Positions 44,565 through 56,636 of a DNA stretch of 64,000 bases are shown here, in pieces. The notes under the pieces are model-generated. The model saw only the letters and a program-made list of their open reading frames with translations. It was not told where the DNA came from and made no database searches. The position numbers were made by a program, and so were the translations under genes. How positions within the stretch are numbered: the first letter of the stretch is position 1; the number at the start of each line of letters is the position of its first letter. Origin of the DNA: an uncultured Roseateles sp. (GTDB taxonomy: Bacteria; Pseudomonadota; Gammaproteobacteria; Burkholderiales; Burkholderiaceae); assembly GCA_946886855.1 (NCBI GenBank), contig CAMPJJ010000017.1, positions 1 to 64,000 of the forward strand, in the 5' to 3' direction.

Positions 44565-46496
44565 ATGAACAACAACGCCGTGCGCGCGACGGTGGCCCGT
44601 CGCGTCTCCATCTGGTCCAGTGCCGCGATCGCGGTGCTCCTGGTCCTCATCTGCGGCGCCCTGTCCTGGGTGCTCACCAATCAGGCGCAGCAGCGCACGC
44701 TGGACTACATGTCGGCCGAGGCGGCGTCGGTGGCGCGCGTCGCGGATGCCCTGGACCGCACGGCGCGGGATTCGGCCAACCGGCTCTACGACGTGCTGGC
44801 GGGTGATTTCGAGGGCGGCGCCTTCACGCTGGACGGCGACGGCGAACTGGCCTTCAACGGCCAGAAGCTCAACGGCAACTTCGACGCGGTCGACCGCTTC
44901 ACGCGCCGCACCGGCGGCGTGGCGACGATCTTCGCGCGCAAGGGCTCGGACGACTTCATCCGCATCACGACCTCGCTGAAGAAGGAAGACGGCTCGCGCG
45001 CCGTCGGCACGACGCTGGATCGCGCCGGCGCGGCCTTCGGCAAGCTCTCGGGCGGCGAGACCTAGGTGGGCCCGGCGACGCTGTTCAAGGTGCCCTACAT
45101 GACGCGTTACTCGCCGATCAAGGACGCGGGCGGCAAGGTCGTCGGCATCCTGTTCATCGGCTTCGACATGCGCGGCCTGCAGCAGGAACTCGTGAAGATG
45201 GCCGACGCGGTCAAGCTCTACGAGACGGGCGGGCTCTACCTGCTGGATCCGGGCAAGACGCCGGCGGACGCGCTGCTGCGCGCCCATCCGCGTGCGCAGG
45301 GCAAGAAGCTGTCGGAAGTGATGCCGGCCGACCAGGCCGAGCAGTACGTCAAGACGCTGACCCACGATCTGGATGGCGTGCTGGAGCAGGTCCAGGCCGT
45401 CTACGGCGACAGCTACAAGGATGCGTTCGCGGTGGCGCGCAAGTCGGAAGCCACCGGCTGGTGGGTCGTCGCCGAAGCCTCGCGGGCGCAGGCGCTCGCG
45501 GCGCACAACACCACGCTGTGGGTGCTCTGGGGCTTGATGCTCGCGACCGTCGTGCTGCTGGGCCTGGGCGTGACCTGGATGCTGGGGCGGTGGGTCGGGC
45601 AGCCGCTGGCCGACCTGAACGAGGCCGTCAGCGCGGTCGCCGCCGGCGACCTGACCCGGCCGGTGCTGGTGCGTCAGCAGGACGACCTCGGGGCCTTGGC
45701 CGCGGGCGTCGAACGCATGCGCCTGCAGTTGTCGCGCACCATCAATGAAGTGCGCCAGGCCAGCGATTCCATCGGCACCGCGTCGGCGGAAGTCGCCGCC
45801 GGCAGCCGCGACCTGTCGGCGCGGACCGAGCAGTCGGCCAGCCATCTGCAGGAGACCGCCTCCGCGCTCGAGGAACTCGCCAGCTCGATGAGCCAGACCG
45901 CCGCGTCCGCCGCGCAGGCCCATCAGCTGGTCGGCGAGTCCGATCGCGCCGCGCAGCGTGGCGGCAATGTCGTGGCGCAGGTCGTCACCACGATGGACGC
46001 CATCAGCACCGCCAGCCGCCAGATCGGCGACATCATCGGCACCATCGATTCGATCGCGTTCCAGACCAACATCCTGGCGCTCAATGCCGCGGTCGAAGCC
46101 GCGCGCGCCGGCGAGCAGGGCCGCGGCTTCGCCGTCGTGGCCGCCGAGGTCCGCCAACTGGCCCAGCGCAGCGCGGAAGCCGCCAAGCAGATCAAGGGCC
46201 TGATCACCGCCAGCGGCGAACGCGTCGAGTCCGGCGCCAAGCTCGTCAGCGAGACCGGGGACGCGATGCGCGACATCGTCACCAGCGTGAAGCGCGTGAC
46301 CGACATCATCGGCGAGATCTCCACCGCGTCGCGCGAGCAGGCCCAGGGCGTGACGCGCATCAACGGTGCCGTCGCCCAGCTGGATCAAGGCACGCAGCAG
46401 AATGCCGCGCTGGTCGAGGAAAGCACCGCCGCCGCGGAAAGCCTGCGGGAGCAGGCGCATCGGCTGGTCGAGCAGGTCGGGCAGTTCCGCGTCTGA
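44565..46496 (+). pseudogene. Methyl-accepting chemotaxis protein interrupted by an in-frame amber codon
   Basis: One frame from MNNNAVRATVARRVSIWSSA to the end would give a full chemoreceptor of about 643 residues: membrane span, periplasmic Cache3/Cache2-type sensor (FNGQKLNGNFDAVDRFTRRT..., [20 protein letters not shown]), second span ([20 protein letters not shown]), HAMP, and the signalling hairpin ([20 protein letters not shown]). A TAG at 45063-45065 interrupts the sensor after KLSGGET and before VGPATLF. One transversion from TAC (Tyr) would explain it. The downstream part could restart at the GTG at 45066 but would lack the first membrane span. Decay, sequencing error or readthrough cannot be separated here. 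Confidence 0.8.
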
Positions 46497-46517
46497 CGCG
46501 TTCGCTTCCGCCAATGC

Positions 46518-46543
46518 AAAGCCCGCCTTGCGGCGGGCTTTTT
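46518..46543 (+). terminator. Terminator between the chemoreceptor and DUF3683 oxidoreductase genes
   Basis: 10-bp stem AAAGCCCGCC / GGCGGGCTTT with loop TTGC followed by TT, 21 bp after the chemoreceptor stop. The reverse complement also works as a hairpin, so it may serve both convergent genes. Confidence 0.85.
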
Positions 46544-46568
46544 CATTGACGGCGCGTCGTCCGATGCC

Positions 46569-49500
46569 TCAGACGAGGACCCGCTCGATCCCGCCGTTGT
46601 TGGCCTTGGCGACGTACTCGGGCATCCAGTTCTCCCCGAGGATCTTGCGGGCCATCTCGACGACGATGTAGTCCGCCTCGAGCAGGCCGTTCTGCATGTC
46701 GTCGCCGTAGCGGCTGAGGCCCTGCAGGCAGGACGGGCAGCTGGTGAGGATCTTGAGGTTCTCCTCGGCACCGACCTTGCCCGTGGCGCGCAACTGCGTC
46801 TCGGCCTTGCGCAGTTCCTCTTCCTTGCGGAAGCGCACCTGCGTCGACACGTCGGGCCGCGTGACGCCCAGCGTGCCGCTCTCGCCGCAGCAGCGTTCGC
46901 TCTTCATGACCTCGGGGCCGACCAGCGCCTTCACCGTCTTCATCGGCTCCTGCAGCTTCATCGGCGAGTGGCAGGGGTCGTGATAGAGGTAGGCCTGCTT
47001 GGTGTCGAGCTGGATGCCCTTCTCGAGCAGGTACTCGTGGATGTCGATGATGCGGCAGCCGGGGAAGATGTCCTCGAACTTGTAGCCCTGGAGCTGGTCG
47101 TAGCAGGTGCCGCAGCTGACCACCACCGTCTTGATGTCCAGGTAGTTCAGCGTGTTGGCCACGCGATGGAACAGCACCCGGTTGTCGGTGATGATCTTCT
47201 CGGCCTTGTCGAACTGCCCGGACCCGCGCTGCGGGTAACCGCAGCAGAGGTAGCCCGGCGGCAGCACGGTCTGCACGCCGGCATGCCAGAGCATGGCCTG
47301 CGTCGCCAGGCCCACCTGGCTGAACAGCCGCTCCGAGCCGCAGCCCGGGAAGTAGAAGACCGCCTCCGCTTCCGCCGAGGTCTTCTGCGGGTTGCGGATG
47401 ATGGGGACGTAGTCCTTGTCCTCGATGTCGAGCAGCGCGCGCGCCGTCTTCTTCGGCAGGCCGCCCGGCAGCTTCTTGTTGATGAAGTGGATGACCTGTT
47501 CCTTGATCGGCGCGGTCCCCACCGTCGCCGGCGGCGCGCCGGTCTGCTTGCGCGCGACGCGCTTGAGCAGGCTGTTGGCGATGCGCTGCGCCTTGAATCC
47601 GACGCCGACCATCGCCGCGCGGGCGATCTTGATCGTCTCCGGGTTGGTCGCGTTGAGCATCAGCATCGCCGCGGCATTGCCGGGGCGGAAGCTCTTCTTG
47701 CCCATCTTGCGCAGCAGGTTGCGCATGTTCATCGTGACGTCGCCGAAATCGATCTTGACCGGGCACGGGTTCAGGCACTTGTGGCACACCGTGCAGTGGT
47801 CGGCGACGTCCTCGAACTCCTCCCAGTGCTTGATCGACACGCCGCGGCGCGTCTGCTCTTCATACAGGAAGGCCTCGACCAGCAGCGAGGTCGCGAGGAT
47901 CTTGTTGCGCGGGCTGTAGAGCAGGTTGGCGCGCGGCACGTGCGTGGCGCAGACCGGCTTGCACTTGCCGCAGCGCAGGCAGTCCTTGATGGACGCGCTG
48001 ATCGCGCCGATGTCGCTCTGCTGCATGATCAGCGACTCGTGCCCCATCAGGCCGAAGCTGGGCGTGTAGGCGTTGGTCAGGTCGGCGAAGGTGGTCTGGC
48101 CGCCCTGGCCGCCGGTGCCGGGCCGCAGCAGCTTGCCCTTGTTGAAGCGCCCTTCCGGATCGATGCGCGCCTTGTAGCCGGCGAAGCCCGCCAGTTCCTC
48201 GTCGGTGAGGAACTCGAGCTTGGTGATGCCGATGCCGTGCTCGCCGGAGATCACGCCGTCCAGCGAGCGTGCCAGCGTCATGATCCGCGCGACCGCCTCG
48301 TGCGCGGTCTGCAGCATCTCGTAGTTGTCGGAGTTCACCGGGATGTTGGTGTGCACGTTGCCGTCGCCGGCATGCATGTGCAGCGCCACCCAGACGCGGC
48401 CGCGCAGCACCTCCTTGTGGATGCGCTTGCACGCCTCCAGGATGGGCGCGAAGGCGGCGCCTGCGAAGATGTCCTGCAGCGGCTTCAGGATCTGCCGCTT
48501 CCAGCTCGCGCGCAGCGTGTAGTCCTGCAGCTGCTCGAAGTAGGAGCGATCGCCTTCCCGGGGGAGGTCCAGCTCCTGCATCCAGGTCCGCCACTGCAGG
48601 CCCGTCTCGTCCAGCAGCGCCAGCGCCTGCGCCACGCGGTCCTCGAGCAGCTCCGCGCTCGGGATCTCGCCGGCGTCGTCGCCCTTGCCCAGCGGCAGGT
48701 TGCCGTCGGCGAAGAAGGCGCGCAGCGCGTCGATCAGCGCCAGCTTGTTGCGCAGCGACAGCTCGATGTTGATGCGTTCGATGCCCAGCGTGTACTCGCC
48801 CATGCGGGGCAGCGGGATCACGACGTCCTCGTTCACCTTGAACGCGTTCGTGTGCTTGGAGATCGCCGCCGTGCGCTTGCGGTCCAGCCAGAACTTCTTG
48901 CGCGCGTCGGCGCTGACGGCCACGAAGCCTTCACCGGAACGGCCGTTGGCCAGCCGCACGACCTCGCTGGTGGCGCGCGCGACTTCATCGGCGTCGTCGC
49001 CGACGATGTCGCCGATGAGCACCATCTTCGGCAGGCCGCCGCGCTTGCTCTTGGTCGCGTAGCCGACCGCCTTCAGGTAGCGGTCGTCCAGATGTTCCAG
49101 GCCGGCGAGGATGGCCCCGTTGGGCTTTTTCATCTCGCCGAACATGAAGTCCTTGATGTCGACGATGGACGGCACGCAGTCCTTCGGATTGCCGAAGAAC
49201 TCCAGGCAGACCGTGCGCACATGCGCCGGCATGCGGTGCACGATCCAGCGCGCGCTGGTGATCAGGCCGTCGCAGCCTTCCTTCTGGATGCCGGGCAACC
49301 CCGCGAGGAACTTGTCGGTGACGTCCTTGCCCAGGCCTTCCTTGCGGAAGGTGCGGCCGGGGATGTCCAGGCGCTCGGTGCGCTCCAGCGTCTTGCCGGT
49401 CGCGTCGTAGTAGTGCAGGTCGAAGCTCGCCAGCTCGACGTCATGGATCTTGCCGAGGTTGTGGTTGACGCGCACGACCTCCAGCCACTTCGCCTCCGGC

Positions 49501-50492
49501 GTCACCATGCGCCACGAGGCGAGGTTGTCCAGCGCCGTGCCCCACAGCACCGCCTTCTTGCCGCCGGCGTTCATCGCGACGTTGCCGCCGACGCACGAGG
49601 CCTCGGCCGAGGTCGGGTCGACCGCGAACACGAAGCCGTGCAGCTCCGCCAGGTCCGACACGCGCTGCGTGACGACGCCGGCCTCGGTCCAGATCGTCGG
49701 GACCTCGCGGTCCAGGCCCGGCAGGCGCTGCATCTCGACGCCGCGCATGGCCTCGAGCTTCTCGGTGTTGATGACCGCCGTGTTCCACACCAGGGGCACG
49801 GCGCCGCCGGTATAGCCGGTGCCGCCCCCGCGCGGGATCACGGTCAGGCCGAGCTCGAAGCAGCCCGCCACCAGGGCGGCCATCTCGGCCTCGGTGTCGG
49901 GGGTCAGCACGACGAAGGGGTACTCGACGCGCCAGTCGGTCGCGTCGGTCACGTGCGAGACGCGCGACAGCCCGTCGAACTTGATGTTGTCCTTGGCGGT
50001 GGTCTTCGCGAAGACCTTGGTCGCGCGCTTGCGCAGCTCGGCCACCTGCTCGAACTGGTGCGAGAACGCGGCCACCGCCGCCTCGGCCGCGGTCAGCAGC
50101 TCGCCGACCCAGGCATCGCGCTTGGCGTCGTCCTCCGGATGACGGCGGCGCTGCACTTCGCCCAGACGATGGCGCAGCGCGCCGATCAGCGCTTCGCGCC
50201 GCTTGGGGTTGTCCAGCAGGTCGTCCTGCAGGTAGGGATTGCGCTGCACCACCCAGATGTCACCCAGCACCTCGTACAGCATGCGCGCGGAGCGGCCGGT
50301 CTGGCGTTCGGTGCGCAGCTGGTCCAGCAACTCCCACGCGCGCGCGCCGAGCAGGCGAAGGACGATTTCGCGATCGGAGAAGGACGTGTAGTTGTACGGG
50401 ATCTCGCGCAGCCGGGCGGCAGGCGCGTGCGGCGGGTTCGGGTCGCCGGCCATCGCGGGGTCGGCGGGCATCAGCAGATGCGGTGCATTCAT
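46569..50492 (-). CDS. Giant FAD-linked oxidase/Fe-S oxidoreductase (DUF3683 type)
   Basis: A 1307-residue cytoplasmic protein starting [20 protein letters not shown]. An N-terminal DUF3683-like part ([20 protein letters not shown]) precedes an FAD-binding-4 domain ([38 protein letters not shown]), an FAD-oxidase C-terminal domain ([28 protein letters not shown]), two 4Fe-4S motifs ([16 protein letters not shown] and [12 protein letters not shown]) and two CCG domains ([10 protein letters not shown]...[16 protein letters not shown]...[10 protein letters not shown]). It thus fuses the roles of GlcD and GlcF. It probably oxidises a D-2-hydroxy acid such as lactate and passes electrons to quinone. 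The family is common in betaproteobacteria. Confidence 0.92.
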   Translation of the reverse strand: MNAPHLLMPADPAMAGDPNPPHAPAARLREIPYNYTSFSDREIVLRLLGARAWELLDQLRTERQTGRSARMLYEVLGDIWVVQRNPYLQDDLLDNPKRREALIGALRHRLGEVQRRRHPEDDAKRDAWVGELLTAAEAAVAAFSHQFEQVAELRKRATKVFAKTTAKDNIKFDGLSRVSHVTDATDWRVEYPFVVLTPDTEAEMAALVAGCFELGLTVIPRGGGTGYTGGAVPLVWNTAVINTEKLEAMRGVEMQRLPGLDREVPTIWTEAGVVTQRVSDLAELHGFVFAVDPTSAEASCVGGNVAMNAGGKKAVLWGTALDNLASWRMVTPEAKWLEVVRVNHNLGKIHDVELASFDLHYYDATGKTLERTERLDIPGRTFRKEGLGKDVTDKFLAGLPGIQKEGCDGLITSARWIVHRMPAHVRTVCLEFFGNPKDCVPSIVDIKDFMFGEMKKPNGAILAGLEHLDDRYLKAVGYATKSKRGGLPKMVLIGDIVGDDADEVARATSEVVRLANGRSGEGFVAVSADARKKFWLDRKRTAAISKHTNAFKVNEDVVIPLPRMGEYTLGIERINIELSLRNKLALIDALRAFFADGNLPLGKGDDAGEIPSAELLEDRVAQALALLDETGLQWRTWMQELDLPREGDRSYFEQLQDYTLRASWKRQILKPLQDIFAGAAFAPILEACKRIHKEVLRGRVWVALHMHAGDGNVHTNIPVNSDNYEMLQTAHEAVARIMTLARSLDGVISGEHGIGITKLEFLTDEELAGFAGYKARIDPEGRFNKGKLLRPGTGGQGGQTTFADLTNAYTPSFGLMGHESLIMQQSDIGAISASIKDCLRCGKCKPVCATHVPRANLLYSPRNKILATSLLVEAFLYEEQTRRGVSIKHWEEFEDVADHCTVCHKCLNPCPVKIDFGDVTMNMRNLLRKMGKKSFRPGNAAAMLMLNATNPETIKIARAAMVGVGFKAQRIANSLLKRVARKQTGAPPATVGTAPIKEQVIHFINKKLPGGLPKKTARALLDIEDKDYVPIIRNPQKTSAEAEAVFYFPGCGSERLFSQVGLATQAMLWHAGVQTVLPPGYLCCGYPQRGSGQFDKAEKIITDNRVLFHRVANTLNYLDIKTVVVSCGTCYDQLQGYKFEDIFPGCRIIDIHEYLLEKGIQLDTKQAYLYHDPCHSPMKLQEPMKTVKALVGPEVMKSERCCGESGTLGVTRPDVSTQVRFRKEEELRKAETQLRATGKVGAEENLKILTSCPSCLQGLSRYGDDMQNGLLEADYIVVEMARKILGENWMPEYVAKANNGGIERVLV

Positions 50493-50860
50493 GGCGGCCA
50501 GGTGCTCGCGCACCGGGGTTGCGGCAGGCCGGCGTCCCGGGGAGCGGACACCGATGCCAGGCTGGAAAGACAGGCGGAGAAGGCAAGGGCCGCGACCGGA
50601 CAGCGCCCTGGACTTGTGGTCCCCGCGCCCGCTGGACACGGGCGTGGACGAGGCGTTCGCGAATGGCCGCGATCGGCGGCCGGCCCGGTCTGGGCAATGG
50701 TCGGAATCCTACCCCACCCCCGGAGGGCCATCCCGGGCGAGGGACTCTCAGTTCGCCAGTGTCACAATGTCTCCATAAGCTCGCCGGCCGCCGGCGGACC
50801 GTCCACCCGACGACGTCCGCCGCGGACCGCAGAACCCAACTCCCCGAGCATCGGAGACCC
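50493..50860. other. 368-bp divergent region before ugpB and the DUF3683 oxidoreductase
   Basis: It holds promoters for both directions. I looked for a Pho box (two CTGTCAT-like repeats 11 bp apart) because ugp genes are often PhoB-controlled. The only hint is TGTCACAATGTCTCCAT near 50760, which is a poor match. No small gene is convincing. Confidence 0.45.
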
Positions 50861-52186
50861 ATGAAGCACCTTCCGACTTCCCTGCTGGCCACATCGGCCG
50901 TCGCGCTCGCCGCGCTGATCGCTCCCGCCGCCGCGTCGGCGCAGACCGAGATCCAATGGTGGCACTCGATGGGCGGCGCCCTCGGCGACTGGGTCAACGA
51001 CCTGGCCAAGGACTTCAACGCCAGCCAGAAGGACTACAAGATCGTCCCGACCTACAAGGGCAGCTACGACGAGTCCATGGCCGGCGCCATCGCCGCCTTC
51101 CGCGCCGGCAACGCGCCGCACATCCTGCAGGTCTTCGAGGTGGGCACCGCCACCATGATGGCCAGCAAGGGCGCGATCGTGCCGGTGGGCCAGGTCATGC
51201 AGCAGGCCGGCGTCAAGTTCGACAACGCCGCCTATGTTCCCGCCGTGGCCGGCTACTACACCGCGCCCAACGGCCAGATGCTGAGCTTCCCGTTCAACAG
51301 CTCGACGACCGTCTTCCACTACAACAAGGACGCCTTCAAGGCCGCCGGCCTCGATCCCGAGAAGCCGCCCACCTCCTGGCCGGAAGTCGCCGCCGCCGCG
51401 GCGAAGCTGAAGGCCTCCGGCTCCAAGTGCCCGTTCACCACGAGCTGGGTGAGCTGGACGCAGCTGGAGAGCTTCTCCGCCTGGCACAACGTCGAGTACG
51501 CGACGAAGAACAATGGTTTCGGCGGCCTCGACACCCGCCTGGCGTTCAACACGCCGCTGCACGTGCGCCACATCGAGAACCTGGCCAACATGGCCAAGCA
51601 GGGCCTGTTCGTCTACAAGGGCCGCGGCAACAGCGCGGACTCGAGCTACTTCTCCGGCGAGTGCGCCATGATGACCGGCTCCTCCGGCCTCTACGCCAAC
51701 GTCAAGAAGAGCGCCAAGTTCAACTTCGGCATCTCGACGCTGCCCTACTACCCCGACGTGCCGGGCGCGCCGCAGAACACCGTCATCGGCGGCGCCAGCC
51801 TGTGGGTGATGTCGGGCAAGAAGCCCGCGGAGTACAAGGGCGTGGCCGCGTTCTTCCAGTACCTGGCCCAGGCCCAGGTCGCGTCCGACAGCCACAAGCG
51901 CACCGGCTACCTGCCCGTCACCAAGGCCGCCTACGAGCTGACCGAGAAGAGCGGCTTCTACAAGCAGAACCCCGGCACCGACGTCGCCGTGCAGCAGATG
52001 ATCCGCAAGACGACGGACAAGTCGCGCGGCGTGCGCCTGGGCAACTTCGCGCAGATCCGCACCGTCATCGACGAGGAACTCGAGCAGGTCTGGGCCGGCA
52101 AGAAGCCCCCGAAGGAAGGCCTGGACGCCGCGGTCAAGCGCGGCAACGAGCTGCTGGAGCGTTTCCAGAAGGCCAACAAGCCCTGA
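50861..52186 (+). CDS. ugpB: UgpB, sn-glycerol-3-phosphate ABC binding protein
   Basis: A 441-residue periplasmic binding protein. Signal peptide MKHLPTSLLATSAVALAALI ending ASAQ. Mature start TEIQWWHSMGGALGDWVNDL is characteristic of UgpB, as are DYKIVPTYKGSYDESMAGAI, RAGNAPHILQVFEVGTATMM and CPFTTSWVSWTQLESFSAWH. It binds sn-glycerol-3-phosphate and glycerophosphodiesters and delivers them to UgpAE. First gene of ugpBAECQ. A GGAG site precedes the ATG by 6 bp. Confidence 0.95.
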   Translation: MKHLPTSLLATSAVALAALIAPAAASAQTEIQWWHSMGGALGDWVNDLAKDFNASQKDYKIVPTYKGSYDESMAGAIAAFRAGNAPHILQVFEVGTATMMASKGAIVPVGQVMQQAGVKFDNAAYVPAVAGYYTAPNGQMLSFPFNSSTTVFHYNKDAFKAAGLDPEKPPTSWPEVAAAAAKLKASGSKCPFTTSWVSWTQLESFSAWHNVEYATKNNGFGGLDTRLAFNTPLHVRHIENLANMAKQGLFVYKGRGNSADSSYFSGECAMMTGSSGLYANVKKSAKFNFGISTLPYYPDVPGAPQNTVIGGASLWVMSGKKPAEYKGVAAFFQYLAQAQVASDSHKRTGYLPVTKAAYELTEKSGFYKQNPGTDVAVQQMIRKTTDKSRGVRLGNFAQIRTVIDEELEQVWAGKKPPKEGLDAAVKRGNELLERFQKANKP

Positions 52187-52270
52187 CCCCCCGTCGGCGC
52201 ACCGGAGCGGCCCTGCCGCTCCGGGCTCGCTGCCTCGTCCTTTCCCCCACTCTTTCGGCCCCGCTCCCGG

Positions 52271-53158
52271 ATGTCCCAACAGAAACGCGTGGTGTTCCGA
52301 TCGCGCTGGCTGCCCTGGCTGTTGCTGGCGCCGCAGGCGCTGGTGATCGGCGTGTTCTTCTTCTGGCCGGCGGCCCAGGCCCTCCTGCAGAGCCTGCAGC
52401 AGCAGGACGCCTTCGGCCTGTCGACCGAATGGGTCGGCCTGGCCAACTTCCAGACCCTGTTCAACGACGACAGCTACCTCGCCTCGTTCAAGACGACGGC
52501 GGTGTTCTCGCTGCTCGTGGCCGTGCTCGGGCTGGCCGTGTCGCTGCTGCTGGCCACCATGGCCAACCGCGTCGTGCGCGGCGCGCCGGTCTACAAGACG
52601 CTGCTGATCTGGCCCTACGCCGTCGCGCCGGCGATCGCGGGCGTGCTGTGGCTGTTCATGTTCGCGCCGTCCATCGGCGTCGTGGCCTACGGTCTCCAGC
52701 GCCTGGGCGTCGACTGGAACCACCTGCTCAACGCCGACCACGCGATGACGCTGGTCGTCATGGCGGCCGTGTGGAAGCAGGTCTCCTACAACTTCCTGTT
52801 CTTCCTGGCCGGCTTGCAGTCCATCCCCAAGTCGCTGCTGGAGGCCGCCGCCATCGACGGCGCGGGACCGTGGCGCCGCTTCTGGACGATCACCTTCCCG
52901 CTGCTGTCGCCGACCTCGTTCTTCCTGCTGGTGATCAACGTCGTCTACGCGTTCTTCGACACCTTCGGCATCATCGACGCGGCCACCCACGGCGGCCCCG
53001 GCAAGGACACCGCGATCCTGGTCTACAAGGTCTACTACGACGGCTTCAAGGCGCTGGACCTGGGCGGCTCCGCCGCGCAGAGCGTCGTGCTGATGGTCAT
53101 CGTGGTCACGCTGACCGTCCTGCAGTTCCGCTTCGTCGAAAAGAAAGTGCAGTACTGA
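52271..53158 (+). CDS. ugpA: UgpA, glycerol-3-phosphate ABC permease
   Basis: A 295-residue permease ([20 protein letters not shown]) with six predicted spans. The EAA loop is [20 protein letters not shown], followed by [30 protein letters not shown] is typical for UgpA. The stop TGA directly abuts the ATG of ugpE, so translation is coupled. Confidence 0.95.
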   Translation: MSQQKRVVFRSRWLPWLLLAPQALVIGVFFFWPAAQALLQSLQQQDAFGLSTEWVGLANFQTLFNDDSYLASFKTTAVFSLLVAVLGLAVSLLLATMANRVVRGAPVYKTLLIWPYAVAPAIAGVLWLFMFAPSIGVVAYGLQRLGVDWNHLLNADHAMTLVVMAAVWKQVSYNFLFFLAGLQSIPKSLLEAAAIDGAGPWRRFWTITFPLLSPTSFFLLVINVVYAFFDTFGIIDAATHGGPGKDTAILVYKVYYDGFKALDLGGSAAQSVVLMVIVVTLTVLQFRFVEKKVQY

Positions 53159-54007
53159 ATGGTCGAGCGCCGCCCTGCCCTGACGATGCTGTCCCACCTG
53201 ATCCTGGTGCTGGGCGTGCTCATCGTCGCCTTCCCGCTCTACATCGCGTTCGTCGCCTCGACCCACACCGCCAGCGAGATCGTCCAGGCGCCGATGCCGA
53301 TGCTCCCGGGCTCGCACTTCCTGGACAACTACGCGTCGGCGCTGTTCGGCAACACCGGCGGCGGCTCCAAGGCGCCGGTCGGCCAGATGATGTGGATCAG
53401 CTTCGTCTCCGCGATGATCATCGCGGTGGGCAAGATCGCCATCTCGCTGCTGTCGGCCTTCGCGATCGTCTACTTCCGCTTCCCGGCGCGCAACTTCTTC
53501 TTCTGGGCCATCTTCGTCACGCTGATGCTGCCGGTGGAAGTGCGCATCGGGCCGACCTACCAGGTCGTCTCCGACCTGAAGATGCTCAACAGCTACGCCG
53601 GGCTGACGGTGCCGCTGATCGCCTCGGCGACCGCCACCTTCCTGTTCCGGCAGTTCTTCCTGACCATCCCCGACGAGCTCGTCGAAGCGTCGCGCATCGA
53701 CGGCGCCGGCCCGCTGCGCTTCTTCCGCGACGTGCTGCTGCCGCTGTCCAGGACCAGCATCGCGGCGCTCTTCGTCATCCAGTTCATCTACGGCTGGAAC
53801 CAGTACCTGTGGCCGCTGCTGGTGACGACGGACGAGAGCATGTACCCCGTCGTCATCGGCATCAAGCGCATGATCAGCGGCGGCGACGCGGCCAACGACT
53901 GGAACATCATCATGGCCACCGCCCTGCTGGCGATGATCCCGCCGGCGCTGGTCGTCGTGCTGATGCAGCGCTGGTTCGTCAAGGGCCTGGTGGACACTGA
54001 AAAGTAA
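53159..54007 (+). CDS. ugpE: UgpE, glycerol-3-phosphate ABC permease
   Basis: A 282-residue permease. The EAA loop is [20 protein letters not shown], followed by [10 protein letters not shown]. The UgpE features [40 protein letters not shown] and [20 protein letters not shown] are all present. Partner of UgpA in the channel. Confidence 0.95.
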   Translation: MVERRPALTMLSHLILVLGVLIVAFPLYIAFVASTHTASEIVQAPMPMLPGSHFLDNYASALFGNTGGGSKAPVGQMMWISFVSAMIIAVGKIAISLLSAFAIVYFRFPARNFFFWAIFVTLMLPVEVRIGPTYQVVSDLKMLNSYAGLTVPLIASATATFLFRQFFLTIPDELVEASRIDGAGPLRFFRDVLLPLSRTSIAALFVIQFIYGWNQYLWPLLVTTDESMYPVVIGIKRMISGGDAANDWNIIMATALLAMIPPALVVVLMQRWFVKGLVDTEK

Positions 54008-54024
54008 AACGAGAGAAGACTCCG

Positions 54025-55110
<1,086 letters not shown>

Positions 55111-55182
55111 GCGCAGCGCCAGCGGGGTTCTGCTTCGCCTCCTCGGCATCCGCTCCGAACATCCTCGATCAGGGAGAACGAC

Positions 55183-55962
55183 ATGACGCTCCGGACATCC
55201 CCCCGCGACGACGACAGCCACTGGCCCTGGTCGCTGCCCTTCTGGATCGCCCATCGCGGCGCCGGCAAGCTGGCGCCGGAGAACACGCTGGCGGCCTTCC
55301 GCGAAGGTGCGCGCCAAGGCTACCGCGCCTTCGAATGCGACGTGAAGCTCAGCGCCGACGGCGTGCCCTTCCTGCTGCACGACGCGACGCTGGACCGCAC
55401 GACGAGCGCCCGAGGCCGCGCCGCGGACCGGACCTGGAGCGAGCTGTCGCGGCTCGACGCGGGCCGCTGGCACAGCCGCGCATTCGCCGGCGAACCGCCG
55501 CCCAGCCTGGAGGCCATCGCCGCCTTCGTGCGCCGCAACCAGCATGCGCTGAACATAGAGATCAAGCCCACGCCGGGCGACGAGTTCCGCACCGGCGAAG
55601 CGGTCGGCGGCGAGGTGCTGCGCTTGTGGGAGGGATCGGCCCCGGACTCGGTGCTGTTCAGCAGCTTCCAGCCGGAAGCGCTGCGCGGCGCGCGGGAATC
55701 GGCGCCGCAGGTGCCGCGGGGTCTTCTGCTCGACAAGCTCGACGGCGACGGCTGGCTGCCGCTGGCGCAGTCGCTCGGCTGCCGTGCCGTCATCACGCAT
55801 TACGCGCTGATGGACCAGGCGCTGGTGGCGCGCCTGCATGCGGCGGAGATGAAAGCCCTGGTCTACACCGTCAACGACGCCGCCTCCGCGCAGTGGCTGA
55901 TCGCCAACGGCGTCGACGGCATCATCACCGACGCGGTCGACCGGTTCAGCCCGACGGCCTGA
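55183..55962 (+). CDS. ugpQ: UgpQ, glycerophosphodiester phosphodiesterase
   Basis: A 259-residue GDPD enzyme that splits glycerophosphodiesters into glycerol-3-phosphate and an alcohol. HRGAGKLAPENTLAAF holds the catalytic His and metal Glu region, FECDVKLSADGVPFLLHDAT the second His and metal ligands, and ALNIEIKPTPGDEF the third metal-ligand region. It has no signal peptide, so it works in the cytoplasm after Ugp import. Last gene of ugpBAECQ, with AGGGAGA before the ATG. Confidence 0.94.
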   Translation: MTLRTSPRDDDSHWPWSLPFWIAHRGAGKLAPENTLAAFREGARQGYRAFECDVKLSADGVPFLLHDATLDRTTSARGRAADRTWSELSRLDAGRWHSRAFAGEPPPSLEAIAAFVRRNQHALNIEIKPTPGDEFRTGEAVGGEVLRLWEGSAPDSVLFSSFQPEALRGARESAPQVPRGLLLDKLDGDGWLPLAQSLGCRAVITHYALMDQALVARLHAAEMKALVYTVNDAASAQWLIANGVDGIITDAVDRFSPTA

Positions 55963-56004
55963 GCGGCGCTTCAGCCGACTTCAGCCGACGGTTCAGCCGC
56001 CGGT
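55963..56004. repeat. Short imperfect tandem repeat (TTCAGCCG units)
   Basis: Four or so imperfect copies of TTCAGCCG/ TTCAGC in the 42-bp gap between the convergent ugpQ and GNAT genes. Perhaps slippage; no hairpin terminator is seen. Confidence 0.45.
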
Positions 56005-56619
56005 TCAGCGCGCGGGATCGATCAACTCGTTGATCGAGATCATCCCGTAGATGCAGGTGTCGCTGAGCTGTCCGGCGGCGTTGAGCGCGTCGTCGCGCAA
56101 CAGCCCTTCCAGCGAGAAGCCGCAGCGTTCGGCGACGGCGCGACTCGGCGCATTGCGCGAATCGGTGCGGATCTCCAGGCGGCGCGCGCGCAGCGGGCCG
56201 AAGGCCAGCCGCGCCAGCGCGACGACGGCTTCGGAAGCCAGTCCGCGCCCGGTGTGCGCCGGGCCAAGCCAGTAGCCGATCTCGTAGCGCCGGACCTTCC
56301 ATTCCAGCGTGTGCAGGCCGGCGCCGCCGATCAGCGCGCCGGCGCTGCCGTCGGCCGCACGCTCATGGACGTAATAGGCCAGGTGCTGCCGCTGCAGGAA
56401 CTGCGACTGCATGCGGCGCGCGACCGCCTCGGACTGCTCGACGCTGGGCGTCTCGTGCGCCCAGGGCATCCAGGGCTTGAGGTGTTCCTGGGCGTCGAGG
56501 ACGGCCCGGTTGAGCAGGGGCCCGAGGCCCGCGCGCGGCGCGAGGAGCAGGAGCCGCGGCGTCTCCAGGCGCTCGGGAACCTCGATGAGGATGGGGTCGT
56601 CGGCTGGCATGACTCTCAT
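56005..56619 (-). CDS. RimJ/RimL-type GNAT N-acetyltransferase
   Basis: A 204-residue acetyltransferase-3 family protein. RLETPRLLLLAPR is the usual RimJ/RimL start, RRYEIGYWLGPAHTGRGLAS contains the acetyl-CoA loop, and NAPSRAVAERCGFSLEGLLR the conserved NxxSxxVxxKxGF-type motif with C in place of K/L. The substrate may be a protein N-terminus or a small amine. It lies 17 bp upstream of the MFS gene end on the same strand order (MFS first), so the two may be co-transcribed. Confidence 0.88.
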   Translation of the reverse strand: MRVMPADDPILIEVPERLETPRLLLLAPRAGLGPLLNRAVLDAQEHLKPWMPWAHETPSVEQSEAVARRMQSQFLQRQHLAYYVHERAADGSAGALIGGAGLHTLEWKVRRYEIGYWLGPAHTGRGLASEAVVALARLAFGPLRARRLEIRTDSRNAPSRAVAERCGFSLEGLLRDDALNAAGQLSDTCIYGMISINELIDPAR

Positions 56620-56636
56620 GATGCGTGAAGCCGCCT

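Noticed and set aside
45063..45065. Genome-wide amber recoding as the explanation for the in-frame TAG codons at 1328 and 45063
   Set aside because: TAG ends at least two other genes here in the ordinary way (27209-27919 and 1528-1704), so general recoding is unlikely.
50750..50780. Possible Pho box before ugpB
   Set aside because: Only one weak TGTCAC-like half; the second repeat at 11-bp spacing is missing.
46968..50864. 1298-codon plus-strand open frame opposite the DUF3683 oxidoreductase
   Set aside because: Antisense shadow; the minus-strand product has all family motifs.
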